From NCBI GenBank assembly GCA_021029095.1, contig JAJOHG010000410.1:1-21813 (forward strand): DNA of 21,813 bases, given 5' to 3'. The DNA comes from Phellopilus nigrolimitatus (Eukaryota > Basidiomycota > Agaricomycetes > Hymenochaetales > Hymenochaetaceae). The notes beneath the pieces were generated by a model, which was not told where the DNA came from, did no database searches, and saw nothing but the letters and a program-made list of their open reading frames with translations. Below, one piece after another: positions 1 to 7,969 of the stretch. The first letter of the stretch is position 1. Every line of letters starts with the position of its first letter. A program made the position numbers and the translations under genes.

Positions 1-996
1 CCGATCACGTCGCCGCGCACCGTCATCGTCTGCGCGAACTCGCTCGTCGTCTCCGACAAGGTCGTGCACTCGCGCACGCGCTACAACCTCCGTGTGGTCG
101 AGACGCTCGCCGCCGCGCGCGTGCTCGCCCGGCAGCTCGGTGTCCCATCGGGAAGACGGAGAGGCTGCAGCTCAGGGAGCTGCTTGATCGATGGCTGGGC
201 GTGACGAAAGGGTCGAACGACCCAAAGGGGTTGAAGGAGGGGTTGGAGAAGATCGTAGAGAAGCTGGACGTACTCAAGCTTGTCGACAGCGATGGAAGCG
301 ATGGCACGGAGATCGGGCTGACGCTGGAAGAGATGATCGCGTTATCGGGTTTAAGCGCCGAGGAGTTTACGGAGACCTACCTATCGTGGGTCGACAGTGA
401 GTGGATCCTCTCTATCCCTGCTTCACCCGGCTCCATTGCGTTTTCCCAGTCGAGGCGACGCGGTTCCAGCTGTACAAGCGCGCGAAGCACGTTTTCCTCG
501 AGGCGCTGCGCGTGCTCGAGTTCCGCGAGGTCTGCCTGCGCGGCGCGCGCGAGCCGAGCGACGACACCCTGCGCGAGCTCGGGCGCCTGCTGGACGAGTC
601 GCAGAAGAGCTGCACGGCAGTGTACGAGTGCTCGTGCCCCGAGGTCGACCAGCTCACGCGCCTCGCGAAGGAGGCGGGCGCGTACGGGAGCCGGCAAACC
701 GGTGAGAAGCAGCTCGCGTCACTCCTCAGGACCTTTCGCTTACCAGCCTGTGTTTGGATTAGGCGCTGGCTGGGGCGGATGCACGGTTTCCCTAGTTGAA
801 GAATCGCGTGTGTCCGAGTTCATCGAGAAGATGCGGACTACATATCCTCCGTACCACGGCCTGAAAGGCGAAGAGCTCTCCGAAGCGATCTTCCCTACAA
901 AGCCGAGTAGCGGAGCTACTGGTGCGTAACCCTACTGTTATTTATTATCTTGAATTTTGACTGATAAATTTCGTACCAGTCTACAAGTTGACATGA
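1..996 (+). CDS. GAL1: Galactokinase, C-terminal part (5' end outside window), with an apparent 1-base frameshift
   Basis: Galactokinase phosphorylates galactose to galactose-1-phosphate at the start of the Leloir pathway, in the cytosol. Exons read 1-396, 450-701, 763-921 and 980-996, with introns of 53, 61 and 58 bp, ending at TGA 994-996. Visible family motifs are VCANSLVVSDK, RYNLRVVETL, the NESQKSC-like DESQKSC, YECSCPEVDQL and the GHMP motif 3 GAGWGGCTVSL completed across the second intron. The short last exon gives the usual fungal ending, VYKLT. The reading frame changes near 142-146: upstream codons run in frame 1 to LGV, while PIGKTERLQLRELL continues in frame 3, as if one base were missing after 141. 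No intron can explain this, so it is either a sequence error or an inactivating mutation. The gene lies at the left edge of a tandem duplication, and a decayed copy of its 450-720 region lies at 7248-7505. Family assignment is firm; functionality is uncertain. Confidence 0.93.
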
Positions 997-1583
997 GACG
1001 CAACTACACGGACTTGTGAAGAATGACGTCTGTAGATCCTCAGACTGTAAACTGCTTCCCCCTGTATTACTCGTCGATCCTGTAACCCTGCTCTACATAT
1101 TCCTAAGTCATTCGTATCTCATTGCTGGTTTGGCTCGCCAAGACAAAGAATCAAAACTTGATAATCGCTCTATTTATTTCGTCTTGCTCCACACGTACTT
1201 CACGAGACTTTCAGTCCTAGGACAGTCATCGAAGGTTCCAGCACAATCCACAAATTCACCCCTAAGAACCTTCCATTATGGGGGGATTAAGAACAAAGAA
1301 CGAAGAACTGACATAAGCAAAATACAATGGGAACCATCGCGACGCGCTCACGTGCATCTTTCTATACGCGAGGCCTGTGGCGCATAAATATCAGGTGTGG
1401 CTCAGTCCCTAACCTGAATTCCAACCACATCCACGACCACATCCACGACCAGCTCTTTGCGAGTCCCCTTGCTATTGTCCATCTCAGTCCACTTGCTACT
1501 TGCCACAAGCCACAAACTGAGCTATTCTTGTGAGTGCCTTTCTATAGTTGCATTCCTCGTGCTCACCTTTCGACAAAGGCAAC
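997..1583 (+). promoter_or_regulatory. GAL1 3' region and X1 promoter/5' UTR
   Basis: I see no gene in this stretch. Positions 997-1260 are presumed GAL1 3' UTR and spacer with no recognised signal. From about 1262 the sequence matches 7650-7969 upstream of X2, with few changes. The shared part includes a palindromic E-box CACGTG at 1349-1354 and a TATA-like CATAAATA at 1383-1390, about 195 bp before the X1 start codon. After the TATA comes a pyrimidine-rich stretch with CCAC/CATCC repeats, a plausible start-site region. Conservation in both copies supports promoter function, but recent duplication alone could explain it. Confidence 0.5.
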
Positions 1584-3383
1584 ATGTTAGAGACAGTTCG
1601 TCGTCTTCTCAAAGGCGTGGACCGCTCGGAACCTACTACAGATGCACCTGAGATCCCAGCCGACAACAAAGCTCCGCCTTCCCCATTCCACTTCACCTTT
1701 GACGCTTTCCCCCGATTCGGAGGCCTGAGCTTTATGGGGCGGCCTTCCATCGGAGGCAGCTGCGCAGACGCGCAAAGCACTGACATCCAGTCGACCTTTG
1801 CCGACGAGACTCAGACGATAATGACCGAAGACGAGGTGCGTGCATCTATCCAGTCCCTCACTGACCTGAAGGCTGACCTTAAGTCGTGTGTAGGTCAATG
1901 ACAAAAACTTGATAGAAGCCGGTGCATCCTCGGCATCCGGATCGACGTCCAAGCCATTCAGCGAGACGTCTAGTGACGAGGACGAGGTACAGCGTATGAT
2001 AGATCCACGGCATGAGAGATGGTCGGAGCTCGACGCTATGATAGACAAGATATTACTTGAGGAGGAGGACGATGCAGGCATGGAAGAAGTTGGGTCCGCC
2101 ACATCGGCGGAAGGAATAGAGGTACGTGCTTTGTCCACCCATCGGAGATGAGCTAATGAGAAGTCCAGGTGTCTGCAATCGACAACGCCAGCCGTATCAG
2201 TGTTTTCCCTGCGTACGAAATGGCCCTTCGGTTCCACTACATACTTTGGCTTGACAGCAATGGCATCTTTGATTTCCCGCACAAGGCACTCACCGCAGAG
2301 GCCGTCGACCGTCTCTTCACCCTTGGTTGGCTCGACTTGGTGGATCATTTCGACTCTGTTTTAACGTGCGCGTTGCTCGGCCTCGGCGCGTACCGACGGA
2401 TCCATCGGCTTACAGGCGTGCCGACATACGGCGGGAGAATACTCCAGCCACAGGGAGACTGGACGATCTCGCCCGACGCGCGTCCCCCGACTAGAGAGGA
2501 AATTGATGCGTTCATCCGCGAGCAGGAGGAGGCCCGCGAGTCGAATGAAAACAATGATGGATGCAGGGAAAATGGCTACCGCCTTCAGTTTTCGCAACGC
2601 CCGGCTCGCGATATCGGCTGGGAGAAGTGGCGTCTCGTCCAACACGGCTATTGGGGTCTCAGATTCATGGATAGAGATGATGACATAGCAGGGGCCATGA
2701 TCGAACATCCCTATTCGCGTTTCAAACTCTCGGGTAAACTTCATGAGCAGATCGTGGATTATCAAGAGGAGACTTGCCTGACAGCAAAGCCTGTCAGCAC
2801 ACATATAGGCACCCCCAGGGGTAAAAAGCGCCAGCGGGATTCCTCCCCCGACGACGTTGAGGACGCAAAAGAAATGGTCCAGTTTCCAAACCGTTCTCCC
2901 AGGAGTACGATCACCAACGAGGTCGACTATGAAGATAGACAGGCAACCTGTCTGCCGATGGACACCACCAGCGCGCAACGGGGCACAGTCGGCGGTCCCG
3001 CGAGCGACAGTAGAAAGCGCAGTCGGGATTCCTTCGAGGACATATCTGAGGAAGTTGGGCAGATGATCACGCAACCCATTGTCGACGAAGAAAGGCAGAA
3101 GACTCATCTACCAATGAATACAGTCAGCGCGCTAGCGCGCACCTCGGCAAGTAATGGTAGAAGGCAACAACGCCACCGATTCCCCGGCATGCCTGAGGAA
3201 GTCCCTTCCCGCCGCAGTGCGCGGATCGAGAATTCGAAGAAGGAAGCCGCCGCGAAAGAAGCCGCCGCGAAAAAAGCCGCCGAGGAAGCCCAATCTTTAA
3301 TGAGGGCCAGCACATTGAAAACAAGCGGCAGACCGAAGACCAGTCGAAGGCGTGGTGGAAATCCCGCGCAAGCACGTCGGTAA
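1584..3383 (+). CDS. X1: unrecognised repeat-containing, probably nuclear protein
   Basis: I do not recognise this family. Exons are 1584-1835, 1894-2121 and 2169-3383, with phase 0 introns of 58 and 47 bp, giving 564 residues. The same structure recurs in X2 (7970-9755), which supports the model. The ATG at 1584 has A at -3 and is conserved. Residues 1-160 are acidic and Ser/Thr rich; residues about 165-270 look globular, with aromatic-rich helices (RFHYILWLDSNGIFDFPHKA). From about residue 355 there are three degenerate units about 52-57 residues apart, each with a TCLPMDT-like start and a basic KRxRDS core followed by an acidic EDxSEEV-like stretch. The tail has RRSARIE (about 508-514), then EAAAK repeats from about 517 and a basic end (TSRRRGG). 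The basic clusters resemble nuclear localisation signals, so a nuclear role is inferred, not shown. Confidence 0.8.
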
Positions 3384-4009
3384 TGCAAGGTCTTCTAATC
3401 GACGCTGGCGACCAATGACCGAGGGGATGTCGACCACGAAACAACTATGCTCTGCAAGTGTTTGGCAGGCGACGAGGTAGTCAAAGGGCAGAACGTAGTA
3501 GTTGGGGTCCAAGTCTCAGAGTCTTGTCCATTCTTCCTTTCTCCTCTTCTTTATATAGTATCGATGCCATGTTCGTCGCACGCGTATTGTTGAGCCACCG
3601 CTAAAATTTCGAGATTGTTCTTGTTTTTGGGAGTTTGCCCGCAACCGAAAAACGACGCCTGACTCTTCTCAGGCGGAAATAGTCATTGACTGGAAATTTT
3701 GTTCAGCAGATGAGTATGAGGATTTTACATCCGACATGACCGGAATTCAGCGCTCCTCTCGACTCATCGGTGAAAGCCTTGCAAATTTTTGCAGGCAGAT
3801 GTATCGTCTAGTCTTCTGTTCGTTGGCAGAGATGTCGCTTCGAGCGCAACGGCAATGTCGTGTGTGTGGGTAATCTGAACCATAGGATGTCAGCTCGAGA
3901 CATGGATTAACTCACCTTGTTCGTTCCATCCAACGACGTCTGACTTCTGGAAGACATATTTGAGAATGTGTAGGTTTTCGTTCCGAGGCGTCGTGGTTAG
4001 CAACACTTC
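3384..4009. other. Duplicated noncoding flank downstream of X1
   Basis: No convincing gene is present. The stretch corresponds to 9756-10330 downstream of X2. The first 35 bp after the stop are nearly identical in both copies, and a second well-matched block surrounds TTATATAGTATCGATGCCATG (3551-3571, matching 9916-9936). Copy 1 has about 100 bp more than copy 2 near 3715-3815. In copy 2 this interval leads into the intact glycosyltransferase gene, so it probably held that gene's promoter; here it leads into a relic. Confidence 0.55.
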
Positions 4010-4250
4010 ATGTCTGACCCAAGGAACGCTATGTTGAGTGTCATCTCGGAGTTATCGGGTTTGGATAGAAATCATCAACTTTGCCGAAATCTCGCCGAGA
4101 CCTCAATCTTTCTAAACCGTCCGCTCGTTGCAAAACTAACAGCTTCCATAAATTGTACGGTGATGCGTTCAGCACAGTCGAAACTGTGGTCCGGATGATC
4201 CACGGCCGACTCATCTGCGTTCGAGCACGAGCAGATGTATTTCTTGCTCC
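4010..4250 (+). pseudogene. Relic 1 of the glycosyltransferase 5' end
   Basis: This stretch is a decayed copy of 10310-10570, the start of the intact glycosyltransferase gene. The start region is recognisable (ggaacgctatgttgagtgtc against gggacgccatgctaagttct), as is GATGCGTTCAGCACAGTCGA and the following GGTCC...CACGGCCGACTC. The frame is broken by substitutions and indels, and similarity fades before 4260. The piece GATGCG...TTGCTCC also resembles part of relic 2 (6660-6790), so the two relics flank the HAD gene. Homology is clear by eye over about 90 bp and weaker elsewhere. Confidence 0.6.
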
Positions 4251-4517
4251 ATCACCTTAAACAAGAAAAGAAGAAAGGACAGCAACAATATGAATAACAT
4301 TTATTTGACGGATTTTACGTTGATTTGCACAGTCGGAGTGAAGAAAAGGAATCGAGAGGAGACGCAAGCAGACATGTGAAAAAGAACTGAGCCTGGAGAG
4401 AAAAAACAGGATAGGATAGGACACAGTATACAGGATGAGAAGACAGGATATCAAACAAAACAATCCGCGGTGCGTAGCAGGAACAAGACACAAAATAACA
4501 GCAGGAAGGCGCCCGGC

Positions 4518-5681
4518 TCAGTGCTCGACAGTAAATACAAGTTGCATTGTTCCGCCCTCGCCCTCGGTCCTACACCGCACTTTCCGCATATCCTCCACAA
4601 CGAAATGCGCACCACACCCTTCGATCTTGCTGCGCTCGTGGCTAGTGCACACAGCGATGACGATCGCACCACTCGCGACACCCGCGCGGATCCCCGATGG
4701 CGAGTCCTCAAAGACGACGCAACGCTTCGCGTCGAATCCCAGGCAGGATGCAGCGAGGAGGAAGGGGTCCGGCGCGGGCTTGCCCGCCTTCAGCCGCTTG
4801 TCGTCCGCGGTGATGGTCACGGGCGGCGGGGTGATGCCGACACGCGTCATTGCGCCATAGGCTGTGCGGAAAGGTGTCAGTCCGCTGTAAGTTTTGACAG
4901 AAGGATAAGGAGAAACGAACCGTAAGTCCTGGCACCACTGGTAGCGACGGCATACCGTCCGTCGGGTATGCACTCGATCATGTCCTTCACCCCGGGCAGA
5001 ATGCGAATCGAGCGGTCGACGCTGTCGGCCTCGGTCTCCCATGCAGCCTCGATGTCGGCATCCGCCTGCTTCTCGTCGCCGTGCTTGTCGTCGGATGACT
5101 CGTCAAATACGGGGGAGTCTTCGGGGAGGGCGGATGCGAGCATATCGGAAAGGCGCGTCGCGAAGGAAGGGCGCCGTGCGCCGGTGGTGGAATCATTGGA
5201 GGAGGAAGAGGAAGGGAGGGACGGCGTGGAGAACGAGCTGCTACACGAGGAGGCAGATGCGCTGGATAGAGACGGCGTCGACTCGCCCGAGTCCGAGCCG
5301 GCGCGCGCAGAGAAGCCCGCCGACGACTCGCCGGAGCTGCGGCGGCGCTCCGCACGCTTCTTCAAGGAGTCCGCGAAGTCGAGGATAGACTGCTCGAAGG
5401 CCTCGACGGCCGCGTCCATCTCGTGCGCTTTGATCTCGGGGCGGTAGAACGCAAGGTTGTCAATGGCGCGCTTGCCGTGCGTCGCGGCGATGACAGTTTC
5501 GGGGTCAAGGCCAAGATCAACGGCGACGGCGCCCCAGGCGGCCTCGACGGCGGCGATGGAGTCGGTGAGCGTGCCGTCCTGCGAGACAGAGGGCATGTTA
5601 GTGAATGAGAGGAATGGGGGATGAGGGAGGACGAACCATGTCAAAGAGAACGGCGTCGGCACGGAAAGTGGTCGATGGCAT
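4518..5681 (-). CDS. HAD-superfamily phosphatase (glycerol-phosphatase / 2-deoxyglucose-6-phosphatase type) with Ser-rich insertion
   Basis: A predicted soluble phosphatase that removes phosphate from a small sugar or polyol phosphate; the substrate is not determined. Exons on the minus strand are 5637-5681, 4921-5578 and 4518-4861, with introns of 58 and 59 bp, giving 348 residues. Motif I is DMDGTLTDS (Asp14 nucleophile, Asp16), assembled across the first intron. The cap region has the ATHGKRAIDNL signature of fungal glycerol phosphatases. Motif II is VATSGARTYA, motif III is AGKPAPDPF (Lys about 261), motif IV is VVFEDSPSGIRAG, and CTSHER follows. Residues about 88-203 are an inserted Ser-rich then acidic segment, making the protein about 100 residues longer than the usual 240-250. 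It converges with X1 and lies between two glycosyltransferase relics. A TATA box lies about 115 bp upstream. The 4260-4517 stretch is its presumed 3' UTR, with nothing else recognised. Confidence 0.9.
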
Positions 5682-5796
5682 GGTGATAAAAGCGGGTTTG
5701 GATGAGGACAGGGAATCAGAGGTTAGAGAGGAACTTGGTAGTAGATGGAGGTTGGAGGTAAAGTTGTGATGCGGACTCGAGCTGCTAGCAGCGCTC

Positions 5797-5804
5797 CTTT
5801 ATAC
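5797..5804 (-). promoter_or_regulatory. TATA box of the HAD phosphatase gene
   Basis: The minus strand reads GTATAAAG here, about 116-123 bp before the ATG at 5681. This is a suitable distance for a fungal TATA box with a short 5' UTR. The ATG context (ATCACC before ATG) is favourable. The assignment rests on motif and position only. Confidence 0.5.
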
Positions 5805-5875
5805 CCAACTCGAGGGCGTCTGTCGTCATCGCACGAAAAGGGCTAAACAATTGCGATTGTTCATGTGTTCAGGCA

Positions 5876-5970
5876 AGTATCTCGGAAGGCGGATGCATGG
5901 ACCCAGATGACGAGAAGTGTGGTCGGAGGTCTCAGCGCATCCGCTGTACAGCCACTTATCGTCCGCTGAC
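5876..5970. repeat. Diverged direct repeat, left copy
   Basis: The sequence beginning AGTATCTCGGAAGGCGG and containing AGATGACGAGAAG and GGTCTCAGC is repeated with substitutions and small indels at 6427-6520. Weaker likeness continues to a shared TATTAAGA (about 6008 and 6559). The copies are about 550 bp apart in the same orientation. On the minus strand this copy is upstream of the HAD gene promoter. It carries no coding signal. Confidence 0.6.
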
Positions 5971-6320
5971 TCGGGGGATTGTGCGCAAGGAGGACAGGCA
6001 GGCGTAGTTATTAAGAGGACGGCCACGACGATGCTAAGAGCAGCTCTTTCCTGTATATACATACATCGGCCGAGAGAGTCGGTGAGGTAGCTGCCAGCCT
6101 GCAGAAGAAGATGTAGCATTCCGAGTTTTGAAAGACAGGTTAGGAAAACATACCGAAGAGAAACACCCAATGATACTTCAGTGGTATGCGCCCGCCTTCT
6201 ATTCCTGTTGTAGAACCGATACTGCGGCATTGCTCCAACTTGCTGCTGTAAAGTAAGATACTGTATGCTGTAACTGCGCAGCGGCGCAAAAGAATTAGGC
6301 ACCTGCAAAAGCCAGTAGCT

Positions 6321-6431
6321 TCAGCCTGCAGCTCTGTCGCGGCGGACAGCCTCTTCACCGCGCTTGTAATCTTCGACATCCGGGAGAACATGCTTGTGCT
6401 CGGCCTCCTCACCTGCAATTATTCCAAGCAT
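6321..6431 (-). CDS. Possible 36-residue small ORF
   Basis: The ATG at 6431-6429 directly follows the right copy of the direct repeat, and the frame stays open to TGA at 6323-6321. The peptide is charged and looks protein-like, with an LPDVEDYKRGEEAVRRDR stretch. An alternative is that it is the last exon of a lost gene, since TTGCAG precedes GTGAGGAGG inside the ORF and could act as a splice acceptor. In the left repeat copy the equivalent position is ATA followed quickly by a stop. I do not recognise the family. The rest of 5805-6640 shows no other gene. Confidence 0.25.
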   Translation of the reverse strand: MLGIIAGEEAEHKHVLPDVEDYKRGEEAVRRDRAAG

Positions 6432-6520
6432 CTTGGAAGGCGGTATGATTCAGATGACGAGAAGAGCGAGAGCGGAAGTCTCAGCCTGATCCGAGTCACC
6501 ACTGATTGGCGCCGCTGCAC
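6427..6520. repeat. Diverged direct repeat, right copy
   Basis: This is the partner of 5876-5970: AGCATCTTGGAAGGCGG, then CAGATGACGAGAAGAG and AAGTCTCAGC. On the minus strand it ends immediately before the ATG of the possible small ORF at 6321-6431, so it could be the 5' region of that ORF. Neither flanking target duplications nor terminal inverted repeats are visible, so it is not called a mobile element. Confidence 0.6.
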
Positions 6521-6639
6521 GTGACCGCGTACGAACGGATTTCGGACAATATTTACTATTATTAAGAAGGAGAATCACAGCAATTGCACGGCGAGGCCGA
6601 CTCAAATCATGTAAGCTTAGGTACTCCGATACGCATTTC

Positions 6640-7243
6640 GGATAGAATGATGATAACTACGATGTTACGCCCAGCACGCCCGAAATTGGTGTTCGGACGG
6701 TCCACATTGTTCGACTCGTCGGCGTATGCAAGATACTTCAAGTTCATCAAGCGGCAAGCCTGAGCACGAGGAGACGATGTAGCTTGTGTATTTCGCTCCC
6801 TGAAAAACCACCTTATGTCTTAATTTTATCCAAGACACTGTGCATAGACCAGGTCAAGCTCGTGGATCGCCTAGCCAAGCTAGTGAAAGCGTTCCCGGAC
6901 GATGATGAAGACACTCGACAACTCAACGGTGGCATTGCGGACGACCTACGAGAAACATACGCGTTGTCTAGCTTTTATCGTTCGTATCTCTTCGTTTCCC
7001 GGGCATTACCATGAGGCATTCTCTGTGGATATCTCTGATATGCTATTCTGCTCTGCGAGTCCCTGTATATTTCTGCTTGTTTGGGTGCAGTCTCTTTTTC
7101 TCCAGCGCAACGAATGAAGCAGATGAAATATCACATATGCCTTTTTGAACTCCTCCTGAACCACATAACCAACCTTCCCAACGTATTGAGCTTTGGCGAA
7201 AACGCAGGTGACAAAGGAATAATTGACGTAGGCTCATGCCATC
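6640..7243 (+). pseudogene. Relic 2 of the glycosyltransferase gene (5' portion)
   Basis: A broken copy of about 10440-11243 of the intact gene. Recognisable peptide fragments include AKLVKAFPDDDED, LNGGIADDLRETYALSS and DMLFCSASPC, which match the intact protein but fall in different frames. About 145 bp equivalent to 10646-10790, coding for the membrane anchor and stem, is missing between GCTTGTGTA and GAAAAACC. Several further indels break the frame. Homology stops at CATGCCATC (about 7243), corresponding to codon 305 of the intact gene, and galactokinase homology begins within five bases. This is the internal breakpoint of the tandem duplication. Confidence 0.85.
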
Positions 7244-7247
7244 GACA

Positions 7248-7505
7248 CGACAGTAAGTAGATTATCTTTATTTCGCTTGCGTTTTCCAGTCGAGGCAACC
7301 CGCTTCCACCTCTATAGGCGTACAAAGTATGCCTTCCTTGAGGTACCGCGCGTGCTCGAGGTACGTGAAGTTTGTCTACACGGAGCGGCTCCTGCAAGGC
7401 GGTATACGAGAGCTCGCCGAGGGCGACCAGCTCACGCGTCTGATGAAAGAGGCGGATGCATATGGGAGCCGGTAAACCGATGGGAATTAACTCGGATTAC
7501 TCATC
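7248..7505 (+). pseudogene. GAL1: Truncated, decayed galactokinase fragment
   Basis: This copies 392-735 of the intact GAL1 gene. It starts at the equivalent of the first visible intron (CGACAGTAAGT against CGACAGTGAGT), keeps the acceptor TTTTCCAG and exon 2 (VEATRFHLYRRTKYAFLE), and runs into the second intron (CCGGTAAACCGATGGGAA). About 60-80 bp, including the DESQKSC coding region, is deleted and the frame is lost. The final exons with GHMP motif 3 are absent. Over the first 92 bases of the exon I count about 26 differences, so it is old or fast-decaying. Confidence 0.85.
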
Positions 7506-7650
7506 ACATTGAAGCATACCAAAGCCGAATTACTAGTGTACATTAGTTCTAATTACATCATGCCGAAAAGATTAAATCAGTGGTTATAGAAAGCGAAAAT
7601 GAAGGAGCTCGGAATAAGCCCTAGTCACAATGCTTCGCTCGCCGCCCTAA

Positions 7651-7969
7651 ACCCACATTATGGGGAGGTTTAAGAACAAAGAGCGAAGAACTGACATAAG
7701 CAAAATACAATGGGAGCCATCGCGACGCGCTCACGTGCTAGACGCGAGGCTGTGGCGCATAAATATCAGGTGTGGCTCAGTCCTTAACCTGAATTCCAAC
7801 CACGTCCACATCCACGACCACACCCAGCCCTTTGCGAGCCCCCTCGCTATTGTCCATTCCAGCCCACTTGCTACTTGCCACAAGCCACAAACTGAGCTAT
7901 TCTTGTGAGCGCCTTTCTATAGTCCTCGACCTCTTGCATTCCTTGTGCTCACCTTTCGTCAAAGCCAGC
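7651..7969 (+). promoter_or_regulatory. X2 promoter/5' UTR, duplicate of the X1 promoter
   Basis: The sequence from CATTATGGGGAGG onward matches 1275-1583. Preserved elements are the E-box CACGTG at 7732-7737, the TATA-like CATAAATA at 7758-7765 and the downstream CCAC-rich stretch. The E-box to TATA spacing is shorter than in copy 1 by about 8 bp. The ATG lies about 205 bp after the TATA-like box. Confidence 0.5.

Larger units (their letters stand above)
392..7243 (+). repeat. Tandem segmental duplication, copy 1
   Basis: This is the left copy of a directly repeated segment. It begins near the 5' splice site of the first visible GAL1 intron (the string cgacag at 392-397) and ends inside a glycosyltransferase relic at about 7243. 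It contains the GAL1 3' exons, gene X1, a short glycosyltransferase relic, the HAD phosphatase gene and a longer relic. It is about 2.9 kb longer than copy 2. Most of the excess is the HAD-bearing stretch at about 4250-6640 and the GAL1 3' exons, which copy 2 lacks. Homology was read by eye and is strongest over gene X. Confidence 0.85.

Noticed and set aside
377..697. Antisense and alternate-frame ORFs over GAL1 exon 2
   Set aside because: GC-rich third positions open the other frames. The spliced galactokinase explains the region and the alternatives show no family character.
5826..6308. 160-codon minus-strand frame downstream of the small ORF
   Set aside because: It runs through one repeat copy and has mixed composition with no recognisable domain, a poor start context and no splice-supported link to another exon.
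5876..6580. The two direct repeats as LTRs of a retroelement
   Set aside because: There is no TG...CA termini pair, no primer-binding site, no target duplication and no retroelement coding between them; the 550 bp spacing is also too short.
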